From the NCBI GenBank assembly GCA_014874475.1, contig JADBJJ010000022.1, positions 1 through 64,000 on the forward strand: a stretch of DNA of 64,000 nucleotides, given 5' to 3'. Shown here piece after piece: positions 51,287 through 59,121 of the stretch. Origin of the DNA: Chloroflexota bacterium. Lineage in GTDB: Bacteria > Chloroflexota > Anaerolineae > B4-G1 > DUEL01. Each line of letters opens with the position of its first letter. Position 1 is the stretch's first letter. The position numbers and the translations under genes are program-made. The notes beneath the pieces were generated by a model that saw nothing but the letters and a program-made list of their open reading frames with translations, had not been told where the DNA came from and made no database searches.

Positions 51287-51958
51287 ATGAAACCGCTCTT
51301 TACCGACGAATTATGGAATACCATCACACCCATTTTTCAGGCGATTCTGGAACATCCCTTCATCCGTGGGTTGACCGACGGGAGTTTGCCTGAACAGAGT
51401 TTCCGCTTCTTTGTCATTCAGGATGCGTTATACTTACAGGATTTCGCCCGCAGTCTGGCCCTTGCGGCGGCCAAGTCGCCCGAGGATACCGATTGTCAGA
51501 TGTTTGCCGAGCACGTGAGGGAAGTACTGATCGCAGAAAGAGCGTTGCACGATAGCTTCTTTCGTGAATGGGGTTTGAGTCCGGAGGAAGTCTACGCGAC
51601 TCCCCAGATGCCCACCACTCTGGCCTACACCTCGTATCTGCTGCGCGTCGCCTACGGTACGCCCTTCCCCGAACTGGTTGGCGCTCTTCTGCCGTGTTAC
51701 TGGATTTATTGGGAGGTGGGCAAGGCCTTAGAGGCGCAGGGTTCCCCTTCCCCACTCTATCGGCGCTGGATAGATCTCTATGCCTCGGAGCAGTTCGCCG
51801 CAGTTGTGCGGCCGGTAATAGATGTAATGAACTCGGTGGCCGAGGGGTTGCCGGAAAGCCAGCGTGCAGCGGTCCGGAATCATTTTATCACTACCAGCCG
51901 ATATGAATGGATGTTCTGGGATGCTGCTTGGCGGCTGGAAGGGTGGCCGGTCGGATGA
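51287..51958 (+). CDS. tenA: TenA-family aminopyrimidine aminohydrolase
   Basis: 223 aa all-helical protein, thiaminase II family, which salvages the pyrimidine from degraded thiamine. Features: HPFIRGLTDGSLPEQSFRFF, FVIQDALYLQDFARSLALAA, LLPCYWIYWEVGKALEAQ, and a Glu-rich C-terminus ending MFWDAAWRLEGWPVG. The catalytic Cys of Bacillus TenA (in LLPCYW) is present. ATG 51287 with AAGGAGGTG. With thiD it provides a salvage route, which matters if the upstream transporter is dead. Confidence 0.94.
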   Translation: MKPLFTDELWNTITPIFQAILEHPFIRGLTDGSLPEQSFRFFVIQDALYLQDFARSLALAAAKSPEDTDCQMFAEHVREVLIAERALHDSFFREWGLSPEEVYATPQMPTTLAYTSYLLRVAYGTPFPELVGALLPCYWIYWEVGKALEAQGSPSPLYRRWIDLYASEQFAAVVRPVIDVMNSVAEGLPESQRAAVRNHFITTSRYEWMFWDAAWRLEGWPVG

Positions 51959-52113
51959 ACCGCCCATCCCCCGTAGGGACGTTTGTGGTCAAGCGCGGAG
52001 CATGGGATGCCGTCCAAGAGGGCCATTGGGTGCTTACTCCGTCTCTGGAGCGCGTTGCACAAGTCCCAGTGACATCCTTCTGGAGCGATCCGGGAAACGA
52101 AGAGGCAAAATGA
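51955..52113 (+). CDS. Possible small protein in the thiamine operon
   Basis: A 52-aa frame starts at ATG 51955, overlapping the tenA stop by four bases (ATGA), and ends 13 bp before thiD. The sequence (MNRPSPVGTFVVKRGAWDAV, then EGHWVLTPSLERVAQVPVTS) has ordinary composition and no membrane segment. The coupling geometry supports translation, but I know no family. It may be a gene remnant. Confidence 0.35.
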   Translation: MNRPSPVGTFVVKRGAWDAVQEGHWVLTPSLERVAQVPVTSFWSDPGNEEAK

Positions 52114-52126
52114 CACGGAGGTGGAT

Positions 52127-52936
52127 ATGAATATGAAGCGAGCATTGACCATTGCCGGTTCCGATTCCGGCGGCGGGGCGGGCATTCAGGCAGACCTGAA
52201 GACCTTTGCCGCGCTGGGCGTCTACGGGATGAGCGCCCTGACGGCCATCACCGCCCAGAACACCCTGGGCGTCCAGGGGGTACACGAACTCCCCGCCGAA
52301 TTTGTGGGATTGCAGATTGACTCCGTCGTTACCGACATCGGGGTGGACTCGGTCAAGACGGGGATGCTGGCCAATGCCGACATCATTGCTGTCGTGGCGG
52401 CCAAGGTCCGGGAGCACGCGCTGCCCAACCTGGTGGTGGACCCGGTGATGGCGGCCAAGAGCGGCGATCCGCTACTGCGGCCCGAGGCGCGGGACGCGCT
52501 GCTCGGCCTGCTCCTGCCGCTGGCCGTTATCGTTACCCCTAACCTGCACGAGGCGCGCGTCCTGACCGGGATGGAGATAGAGACGGTGGGAGATATGGAA
52601 CGGGCGGCGGTGGCGATCCACCAGATGGGGCCCCGCTCCGTGGTGGTCAAGGGAGGACATTTAACGACGGAGGACAGCGTGGACGTCCTATACGATGGGG
52701 AGAGGTTTTACCACTTCCCCTCTCCGCGCGTGGAGACGAAGAACACCCACGGCACGGGGTGTACCTTCGCCTCGGCGATCGCAGCGGGGTTGGCGCAGGG
52801 GCTGGATGTGGTGGAGGCGGTGCGGCAGGCCAAGGAGTACATCACCCTGGCCCTGCGTCATGCGCCGAACCTGGGGCAGGGTCACGGCCCCACCCACCAC
52901 TTCGCTGCGCTCTACGCAAAGATGGGATGGTTGTGA
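52127..52936 (+). CDS. thiD: Hydroxymethylpyrimidine (phosphate) kinase
   Basis: 269 aa ribokinase-fold kinase acting twice on the pyrimidine precursor. Signatures: TIAGSDSGGGAGIQADLKTF, VYGMSALTAITAQNTLGVQG, VVDPVMAAKSGDPLLRPEA, ETKNTHGTGCTFASAIAAGL (catalytic Asp replaced in GTGC as usual for ThiD). GGAGGTG lies just before the first ATG at 52127; the next ATG at 52133 is also possible. Last gene of the thiamine operon. Confidence 0.95.
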   Translation: MNMKRALTIAGSDSGGGAGIQADLKTFAALGVYGMSALTAITAQNTLGVQGVHELPAEFVGLQIDSVVTDIGVDSVKTGMLANADIIAVVAAKVREHALPNLVVDPVMAAKSGDPLLRPEARDALLGLLLPLAVIVTPNLHEARVLTGMEIETVGDMERAAVAIHQMGPRSVVVKGGHLTTEDSVDVLYDGERFYHFPSPRVETKNTHGTGCTFASAIAAGLAQGLDVVEAVRQAKEYITLALRHAPNLGQGHGPTHHFAALYAKMGWL

Positions 52937-53112
52937 TTACAGGCGCCTCTCTGCGGCCAGCACTGCCTGGCGGAATATCTCCAGCCCTTCCTCCACCTGT
53001 GCCCGGTGGATGGTCAGCGGCGGGATGAGGCGGATGGTCTGGGTCCAGTGGCCGCAGGGGTAGAGGAGCAGGCCGTCTTCCAGCGCCTGTTGGAGGACGC
53101 AGCGGACTGCCC
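52937..53112 (-). pseudogene. C-terminal remnant of a class III aminotransferase
   Basis: On the minus strand about 58 codons before a TAA at 52937-52939 read VRCVLQQALEDGLLLYPCGH, WTQTIRLIPPLTIHRAQVEE, GLEIFRQAVLAAERRL. This matches the C-termini of acetylornithine/4-aminobutyrate-type aminotransferases (GLLL..CG....IRLLPPLTI). The similarity stops abruptly upstream, where an in-frame stop and unrelated sequence follow. The rest of the gene has been lost. It converges tail to tail with thiD. Confidence 0.75.
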
Positions 53113-53238
53113 CTCTGGAGAGTAAAAAACACTTCTCTTAGACCGCGAGAGCGACTGGAGGTCTATGCAGGGGGCTCCAGCGCCACAGGCTAAGTTAGGA
53201 AAAGGGTAAAGAGCAGAGGGGGCGGACAAAAAATCGTT

Positions 53239-54372
53239 TCACCATTTTTCCCGATGGCGCATAACGACGCTTTCTACCAGCCCCAGCGCGGTCATATAGG
53301 TCACCAGGGCGGTGCCGCCGTAACTAATGAAGGGGAGAGGCAGACCGGTCACGGGCAAAAGCCCGATATTCATCCCCACATTGATCAGAAGCGGGACGTA
53401 AAGGATAACTCCTACCCCCACGACTATCAGTCGCCCGAATCGGTCGGGCGCCAGGACAGCCGCCCGCAATAGCCGCCAAGCGATGAGGATAAACAGAAAG
53501 AAGACCAGCATCGCCCCGATGAAACCCAGTTCCTCCCCGATAACGGAGAAAATGAAGTCCGTGTGACGGACCCGCAGGAAGTGCAACTGGCTCTGGCTGC
53601 CCCCGCCGTAGCCCTGCCCCCATAGCCCGCCGGAGCCGATGCTGATCAGTGCCTGATGAATGTTGTAGAGCGCGCCGGGGTCTCGTTCAGGATTCAGAAA
53701 GACCAACAATCGCTGCCGCTGGTATTCTTTCATCATCTGCCAGAAGGGAACCGCACCCGCGAGGGCCAGTAGTCCCGTGCTGATGAGATACAGGAGGCGC
53801 ACGCCGGAAACGAAAGCCATCACCGCCCAGGCCACGATGTAAATGAACGCCGTGCTCAGATCGGGTTCCCGAAAGACCAGTGCAGCGACAATCAGCGTCA
53901 GAAAGCCGGAGAGGACGTAGGGAATGAGCCCCGGCGGCACGTTCTCTGGCACCGCATCTCCTGACCCACGGCGTTTCAGGCGAAACCGGGAATTCAGAAC
54001 GGCAGCCACAGTGACCACCTGGAGGAGCATCGCTGGGAACGAGGGCTGAAAGCGGAAGGAGCCAATGAAGAACCAGCGCCGCACGTCGCCGATTTCGCTT
54101 CGGCCGATGAAGAGCACCAGGACCAGGAGTCCCAGGGCGACCAGGTAACCCAGCCACCAGACCGGACGCCACCACGTATAGGGGGCGGCAGCCACGAGGA
54201 GGAAAAGCGCAAAGCCAATAATGGCAAAGTTCGCCTGACGCCGCCACAGATCGGCCAGGTCGGGGGTGTTGGTGGTGGCGCTGCGGATCATCGCCACGCC
54301 CAGCGCCACCAGCAGCACCATCACGACCAGGAGGAAAAAATCAAACTGTCGCCAAGGTTGAATCGGACGCAT
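53239..54372 (-). CDS. rodA: RodA-type SEDS peptidoglycan glycosyltransferase
   Basis: 377 aa integral membrane protein with about ten hydrophobic segments, family SEDS (RodA/FtsW). It polymerises glycan strands for cell elongation. Signatures: FREPDLSTAFIYIVAW with the conserved Asp, YNIHQALISIGSGGLWGQGYG, HTDFIFSVIGEELGFIGAML, GLPLPFISYGGTALVTYMTA near the end. ATG 54372. It lies 12 bp after minE in one operon, linking elongation and division-site placement. Confidence 0.93.
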   Translation of the reverse strand: MRPIQPWRQFDFFLLVVMVLLVALGVAMIRSATTNTPDLADLWRRQANFAIIGFALFLLVAAAPYTWWRPVWWLGYLVALGLLVLVLFIGRSEIGDVRRWFFIGSFRFQPSFPAMLLQVVTVAAVLNSRFRLKRRGSGDAVPENVPPGLIPYVLSGFLTLIVAALVFREPDLSTAFIYIVAWAVMAFVSGVRLLYLISTGLLALAGAVPFWQMMKEYQRQRLLVFLNPERDPGALYNIHQALISIGSGGLWGQGYGGGSQSQLHFLRVRHTDFIFSVIGEELGFIGAMLVFFLFILIAWRLLRAAVLAPDRFGRLIVVGVGVILYVPLLINVGMNIGLLPVTGLPLPFISYGGTALVTYMTALGLVESVVMRHREKW

Positions 54373-54384
54373 AAAAGACTTGTG

Positions 54385-54651
54385 CTACCGGCGCGCTCTC
54401 CGCTCCGTCCGCAGGGGGATATCGGCCACCAGCCGGTTGACGCGCGGGCCTTCCGTGTAGGTCACCTGCACCCCATCCGGGTCTATGGGCACATGGCGGG
54501 AGATGACAGCGATGATTTCGTCCTTCAGGACCTCTAGCAGGCCGGGGGAGATGTTGGCCCGGTCGTGGGCCAGCACCAGGCGCAGGCGTTCGCGGGCGAT
54601 TTCGCCACTGGGCGGTTCTTGACGGTGGAGTAGACGGTCCAGAAGTTTCAT
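54385..54651 (-). CDS. minE: MinE cell division topological specificity factor
   Basis: 88 aa. N-terminal amphipathic start MKLLDRLLHRQ, then ARERLRLVLAHDRANISPGL, LEVLKDEIIAVISRHVPIDP, the standard MinE core, and a basic C-terminus (TERRARR). Stimulates MinD ATP hydrolysis so that MinCD oscillates or is displaced from mid-cell. ATG overlaps the minD stop by four bases. Confidence 0.95.
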   Translation of the reverse strand: MKLLDRLLHRQEPPSGEIARERLRLVLAHDRANISPGLLEVLKDEIIAVISRHVPIDPDGVQVTYTEGPRVNRLVADIPLRTERRARR

Positions 54652-55457
54652 TGTTGTTCCTCCCCCTCGAAGCGCATCCAGCGGAAAAGACGTTCCAGGA
54701 AACCCGGTTCCTTGAGCGGAGCGAAGGGGACCTCTTCGCCCATCAGGCGGCGGGCAATCTGATGGAACGCGCGGCCGGCCGGGCTGTTATCGGTAAAGGC
54801 GACTGGTCGGCCCGTGTTGGCGGCCACGATCACAGTCTCGTCCTCCGGAATGATGCCGATCAGGTCTATTGCCAGCAGTTCCAGCACGGCCTCCGTGTCC
54901 AGCATATCCCCCCGCCGCACCAGTTCTGGCTTCAGCCGGTTGATGATGAGGCGGGCGGGGCCTTTGCCTTCCGCCTCTATCAGGCCGATGACCCGGTCGG
55001 CGTCCCGCACCGCTGCCACTTCCGGATTGGTCACGATGAGCACCTCATCGGCAGGGGCGACGGCATTGCGGAATCCTTGCTCAATCCCTGCCGGGGAATC
55101 CACCAGCAGGAAGTCAAAGGATTCCCGCAGTTCATTGCAGACGCGGACCATGTCCTCCGCGCGCAGGGCGCTCTTATCACGGGTCTGGGCAGCGGGGAGC
55201 AGATACAGTTCCTGCAGTCGCTTATCCCGCACCAACGCCTGACGCAATCGGCATCGTCCCTCCACCACATCCACCAGGTCGTAGACGATGCGGTTCTCCA
55301 GACCCAGCATAACGTCCAGGTTGCGCAGGCCGATATCGGCGTCTATGGTCACAACTCGCTGGCCGCGCATGGCCAGCGCAACCCCCAGGTTGGCGGTGAT
55401 AGTGGTCTTGCCGACCCCGCCTTTACCCGAAGTAATGGTCACCACCCGGGCACTCAT
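54648..55457 (-). CDS. minD: MinD septum-site-determining ATPase
   Basis: 269 aa. Deviant Walker A GKGGVGKTTITANLG, DADIGLRNLDVMLGLENRIV, DSPAGIEQGF (Walker B region), VIGIIPEDETVIVAANTGRP-like segment near the end, and a C-terminal amphipathic membrane-targeting helix FLERLFRWMRF. ATP-bound MinD recruits MinC to the membrane. ATG 55457, nine bases after the minC stop. Confidence 0.97.
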   Translation of the reverse strand: MSARVVTITSGKGGVGKTTITANLGVALAMRGQRVVTIDADIGLRNLDVMLGLENRIVYDLVDVVEGRCRLRQALVRDKRLQELYLLPAAQTRDKSALRAEDMVRVCNELRESFDFLLVDSPAGIEQGFRNAVAPADEVLIVTNPEVAAVRDADRVIGLIEAEGKGPARLIINRLKPELVRRGDMLDTEAVLELLAIDLIGIIPEDETVIVAANTGRPVAFTDNSPAGRAFHQIARRLMGEEVPFAPLKEPGFLERLFRWMRFEGEEQQ

Positions 55458-55466
55458 TCCACCTCC

Positions 55467-56153
55467 TTACCGATGGGGCCAGGGAATGGCCTCTATACGC
55501 CCTCTGTGGACGCGAGCCATTTCCGGCACGGGCCGACGGCGGCGCTCCTCCGGAGATCGGGCGATGTGGTCGGCGATGCGGAGTTGCGTCGGGGCCAGGT
55601 CCAGCGCGCAGACGACCGCGTTTTCGTCCCCCAGGGCCCCAGCATGCACCATGCCCTGCAGTTTTCCCCAGACGATAACGTGACGACCAGCGACAATCTC
55701 CGCCCCAGCATGGACGTCGCCGATGATGATGATATCGCCGGGATGTTCAATGCGCTGGCCCGAGCGGACAGTCCGTTCCACCACCAGCCCGCTGGCGGGG
55801 GGGACGAGGGTCTCTTCCTGCCCCCGTTGTGGGTCCGCTCTTCCGGCCTCCTCCGGGCGCAGAATGGGGGAGAGACCCAACCGCACTGCTGCCAGTATGG
55901 TGGCATCCGCTGTGCTCTGCATAGCCCACAGGTCTATCTCGTATCGGGCCAGCAGATCCCGCACCTGGCGAATCTGGGCCTCATCCAGAGGCCGGGAGCC
56001 CACATCCAGAGCGGCGCGCCCGCCCTGGAAGAAGGCGGCTCCCTTCTCCAGCCGCCGGGCCAGGGCGTCTACCTGGGCCTCCCATGGGCCTTCTCCCAGG
56101 GTAATCAGCAGCCCCTGACGGGTGCCTTTGATGGCAATGCCGTCCCTCTCCAT
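55467..56153 (-). CDS. minC: MinC septum-site-determining inhibitor
   Basis: 228 aa. N-terminal FtsZ-inhibiting domain (about 1-100: IKGTRQGLLITLGEGPWEAQ, FFQGGRAALDVGSRPLD) and C-terminal beta-helix (about 115-210: VVERTVRSGQRIEHPGDIII, IGDVHAGAEIVAGRHVIVWG) that binds MinD. C-terminal tail is short and basic. ATG 56153 overlaps the HIT-protein stop by one base (TAATG). Confidence 0.94.
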   Translation of the reverse strand: MERDGIAIKGTRQGLLITLGEGPWEAQVDALARRLEKGAAFFQGGRAALDVGSRPLDEAQIRQVRDLLARYEIDLWAMQSTADATILAAVRLGLSPILRPEEAGRADPQRGQEETLVPPASGLVVERTVRSGQRIEHPGDIIIIGDVHAGAEIVAGRHVIVWGKLQGMVHAGALGDENAVVCALDLAPTQLRIADHIARSPEERRRRPVPEMARVHRGRIEAIPWPHR

Positions 56154-56650
56154 TACCGCAGTGCATACTTCTCAAATAACGGGCGCAGTTGCCGGTATGT
56201 TTCCTCCAGCCACTCCGGGATGGTGCGGGTCTGACCGACGACGCTCATATAGTTGGTGTCTCCGCCCCAGCGAGGCACAACATGGAGATGGACGTGATCC
56301 GCCACCCCCGCTCCGGCGGCCGTACCGATGTTCAGCCCCACATTGAACCCCTGGGGGCTGTAGGCCTCCCGCAGCACCCGCAGGCTGGTCTGCGTCAGCA
56401 CCATCCACTCCGCCAGCGTCGGCCCATCCAGGTCTTCCAGGGAAGGAACATGGACGTAGGGGACAACCATCAGGTGGCCGTTGTTGTACGGGAAGCGGTT
56501 AAGGACGACGTAGCACAGACGTCCCCGATAGACGATGTGCGCTTCCTCGTCGGGCTGGCGAGGTTTGACGCAGAAAAGACATTCCTGCGGCAGCGGCTGC
56601 TCGCCCCGCAGATAGGCCATGCGCCAGGGAGTCCAGAGAATATCGCTCAT
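56153..56650 (-). CDS. HIT-family hydrolase/transferase
   Basis: 165 aa. Histidine triad VADHVHLHVVPRWGGDTNYM near residue 115, N-terminal CLFC motif (possible metal site) and LNRFPYNNGHLMVVPYVHVP. This is the branch of HIT proteins similar to Ap4A phosphorylase/hydrolase-like enzymes with a long C-terminal helix. Start ATG 56650 because ILWTPWRMAYL is the usual family start; the frame upstream of it is antisense to the LCP gene. It sits in the min operon, 53 bp after the LCP gene. Confidence 0.92.
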   Translation of the reverse strand: MSDILWTPWRMAYLRGEQPLPQECLFCVKPRQPDEEAHIVYRGRLCYVVLNRFPYNNGHLMVVPYVHVPSLEDLDGPTLAEWMVLTQTSLRVLREAYSPQGFNVGLNIGTAAGAGVADHVHLHVVPRWGGDTNYMSVVGQTRTIPEWLEETYRQLRPLFEKYALR

Positions 56651-56703
56651 ATTGGTCCTGAACGATGGGCTATTGATCACCGACCGCAGACGGCGGTCTG
56701 CCT

Positions 56704-58203
56704 TCAAGGCCCGGGAGTCGGCGAGGGCGTCGGTGTGGGCATCGGCGTCGGCACGTACTGAATGGCCCCCGGCCGGATGCAGGAATCGTAGTTCGTCCCC
56801 AGAATGACCCGGAAATCCACCTCTCTGCCTGCCCCCGGCTGTTTCTCTACATCCTCCGACTTCAGGTGATAGAGGCGGGTCAGCAACCACAGGGGAGAGC
56901 CCTTGGCGGTGGTGGTGAAATCCACCAGCCGGGTGCGAGAGACCGGCTCCGTCGCTGTGATTCTTGTCACCACGAAGCCCTCCCAGCGCAGTCGCTCGGC
57001 CGCTACCTCCGCCATTCCCGGACGCCCCGTCCCGTCCCAGACCTCCACCCGGAAGGGGGATTGGCGCGCCCGCCCGGTCGCCGGGGGCTGCAGCGCCTCC
57101 GCGACCAGCGGCTCCAGCGCGCCGGGCACCGGCAGGAGCACGTATGCGCCGTTCGGGTCGGTCCAGTGCTCCACGTAGGGCGGGGTGATAAAGCGACTCT
57201 TCACATTGGCCCAGTCCAGGCGGGTCCCCAGCCATCCCAGATAAATCATCTCTTTCAGACCCAGGTCTGTCTCCACTGTCTGGCGGAGGGCGTCCCAGAG
57301 GTCCGGGATGCGCGTCAGCACTCCACCGCTCAATGCCTGCCGGTAGAGGGCCCGCAGGACCTGTTGCTGCCGCCGGCCGCGGTCAAAGTCGCTGGTAGAC
57401 CAGCGGGAGCGGACGTACCAAAGGGCCTGCTGACCGTCCAGGTGCTGGATGCCTGGGTAGAGGTCTATATCTACCCCCCGCGTCGGGTCGGCAGGGTCGG
57501 GGAAGGTGTCGTGGAACTCGCATTCCACCGGCACGTCCACCCCGCCCAGGGCGTCCACGATGCGGATAAAGCCGGCAAAGTCCACCATCGCGTAGTAGTG
57601 GATGGGGATGCCAAAATTGTATTCCACCGTCGCCTTGACCAGTGCCATCCGCCCGCCGGGGTAATCCTTCCCCCGGTTGATGGCGGTGTTGATTTTCCCG
57701 AACCCGTACCCGGGAATCCAGGCGTAATAGTCCCGGGGAATGGAGAGCATACTTACCGCCGGAATATCCGGGTGGACGCTGACCACGATCATCACATCTG
57801 TCCGCCCGCCGTTCTCCGCATCCAGCCCCAGCAAGAGGATGTTGATCACCCCCTCGGGCAGGGAGACAAGGGGCATCGGCGTGGGGACGGGCAGACTGAT
57901 CGGCAGCGTGTTGCTGACCGGCAGTTCATAGACCGGCGTCTCGTGGGAGATGGTCGGTGGAGACGGCGGGATCATCGTGGGCGTGGGCGTCGGGGTCGGC
58001 GTAGAGGTGGGGGCGAGCGTCGGCGTCGCCGTTGCTGTTGGCGATGAGGAAGGAGACGGCGGATGCGGATTGTTGTGGGGCACCACAATCGTTGCCGTCG
58101 GCGCTGCGCTCGTCGGGATAATAGGCACTATCAGCCCCCGCGCGGCGATGGCGGTGGCGACCAGAACGAAAATCAGGATGACAGGCGCAAACACCTTCCT
58201 CAT
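56704..58203 (-). CDS. LytR-CpsA-Psr (LCP) family protein with LytR_C domain
   Basis: 499 aa envelope protein. N-terminal membrane anchor (VFAPVILIFVLVATAIAARG), Pro/Ser/Thr-rich linker of about 85 residues (PTPTPTPT), LCP domain about 115-300 with SIPRDYYAWIPG and YVRSRWSTSDFDRGRRQQQ (arginines binding the pyrophosphate), a LytR_C domain about 370-460 (FRVEVWDGTGRPGMAEVAAE), and a Pro/Thr tail. LCP enzymes attach glycopolymers to cell wall or lipid carriers. ATG 58203. It is divergent from surE and probably the first gene of the operon reaching rodA. Confidence 0.92.
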   Translation of the reverse strand: MRKVFAPVILIFVLVATAIAARGLIVPIIPTSAAPTATIVVPHNNPHPPSPSSSPTATATPTLAPTSTPTPTPTPTMIPPSPPTISHETPVYELPVSNTLPISLPVPTPMPLVSLPEGVINILLLGLDAENGGRTDVMIVVSVHPDIPAVSMLSIPRDYYAWIPGYGFGKINTAINRGKDYPGGRMALVKATVEYNFGIPIHYYAMVDFAGFIRIVDALGGVDVPVECEFHDTFPDPADPTRGVDIDLYPGIQHLDGQQALWYVRSRWSTSDFDRGRRQQQVLRALYRQALSGGVLTRIPDLWDALRQTVETDLGLKEMIYLGWLGTRLDWANVKSRFITPPYVEHWTDPNGAYVLLPVPGALEPLVAEALQPPATGRARQSPFRVEVWDGTGRPGMAEVAAERLRWEGFVVTRITATEPVSRTRLVDFTTTAKGSPLWLLTRLYHLKSEDVEKQPGAGREVDFRVILGTNYDSCIRPGAIQYVPTPMPTPTPSPTPGP

Positions 58204-58217
58204 TCGCTGGACTTTCC

Positions 58218-58246
58218 TTGCCTTTAGAGTTCTTTTGGATTATACT
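58218..58246 (+). promoter_or_regulatory. Promoter of surE, consistent with a leaderless transcript
   Basis: Plus strand: -35 TTGCCT (58218-58223), 17-bp spacer, -10 TATACT (58241-58246). Only five bases separate the -10 from the surE ATG at 58252, so transcription would start at or next to the start codon. On the other strand TATAAT at 58239-58244 may be the -10 of the LCP operon, so the two promoters overlap. Confidence 0.65.
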
Positions 58247-58251
58247 ACGGA

Positions 58252-59103
58252 ATGTTGAAAATGCCAGTGCAGACTACAGACCATAGACCCCTCATTCTGA
58301 TAACCAACGATGACGGGATTGATTCGCCCGGGCTGCTGGCCGCGGTCCGGGCAGTCTGGGGATTGGGGGATGTGCTGGTCGTCGCGCCCACCCGTCAGTG
58401 GTCGGGGGCGGGCCGCTCGTTCGCACGGGAGACCACCGGCACCATTGCTCCCCGAACGCTGGATGTGGATGGGGAGCGGATACCGGCGTTCGCCGTGGAC
58501 GGTTCCCCCGCCCAGGTGGTGCTACACGCATTGATGGAATTGGCCTCCCGTCCGCCGGACCTGCTGGTGGTAGGGATCAATTACGGAGAGAACCCTGGAG
58601 CCGATGTGACCTGCTCCGGCACGATCGGCGCAGCGCTCCAGGGCGCTTCCTGCGGCATCCCGGCGCTGGCTGTCTCCCGGCAGGCGCCCAAAGAGGTTCA
58701 CATCAATCTCTCCGACGAGGTGGATTTCACCGTCGCGGCCCATTTCACCCGATTCTTCGCCCACCGGATCTTAGCGGTAGCGCTCCCCTTTGATGTGGAC
58801 GTCCTCAAAGTGGACGTCCCCGACTGCGCGACCCCCCAAACCCCCTGGCGGCTGACCCGCCAATCCCGTCGGACCTACTTTCGTCCGGTCCCGCCCCAGC
58901 GAAATGACCTCTCTCAACCCGGGCGGATGGACTATGAGGCCGCGTGGGACATCCAGGACCTGGAGCCGGATAGCGACATCTACGCGCTGGTGGTGGACCG
59001 GGTGGTAGCAGTGACGCCGTTGAGTTTGGACCTGACCTCCCGGGTCCATCTGGCGGAGATCGCCCGAATACTTCAACCTTCGCCCGAGGGTGTGGCAACT
59101 TGA
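58252..59103 (+). CDS. surE: 5'-nucleotidase SurE
   Basis: 283 aa. Signatures: ILITNDDGIDSPGLLAAVRA (metal-binding NDD), VVAPTRQWSGAGRSFAR, FAVDGSPAQVVLHALMELAS, LLVVGINYGENPGADVTCSG, TIGAALQGASCGIPALAVS. SurE is a metal-dependent phosphatase acting on nucleoside monophosphates and polyphosphate. Start 58252, with an alternative ATG at 58261. No ribosome binding site precedes it, in line with a leaderless message. Confidence 0.94.
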   Translation: MLKMPVQTTDHRPLILITNDDGIDSPGLLAAVRAVWGLGDVLVVAPTRQWSGAGRSFARETTGTIAPRTLDVDGERIPAFAVDGSPAQVVLHALMELASRPPDLLVVGINYGENPGADVTCSGTIGAALQGASCGIPALAVSRQAPKEVHINLSDEVDFTVAAHFTRFFAHRILAVALPFDVDVLKVDVPDCATPQTPWRLTRQSRRTYFRPVPPQRNDLSQPGRMDYEAAWDIQDLEPDSDIYALVVDRVVAVTPLSLDLTSRVHLAEIARILQPSPEGVAT

Positions 59104-59121
59104 AATGACGCCTTTGTCCCT

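Noticed and set aside
56651-57235. Extended N-terminus of the HIT gene
   Set aside because: It overlaps the LCP gene in another frame and has no similarity to HIT proteins, which begin at 56650.
57941-58080. Pro/Thr codon repeats in the LCP gene that look like a repeat array
   Set aside because: They encode a flexible PTPTPT linker; there are no spacers or regular repeats as in a CRISPR array.
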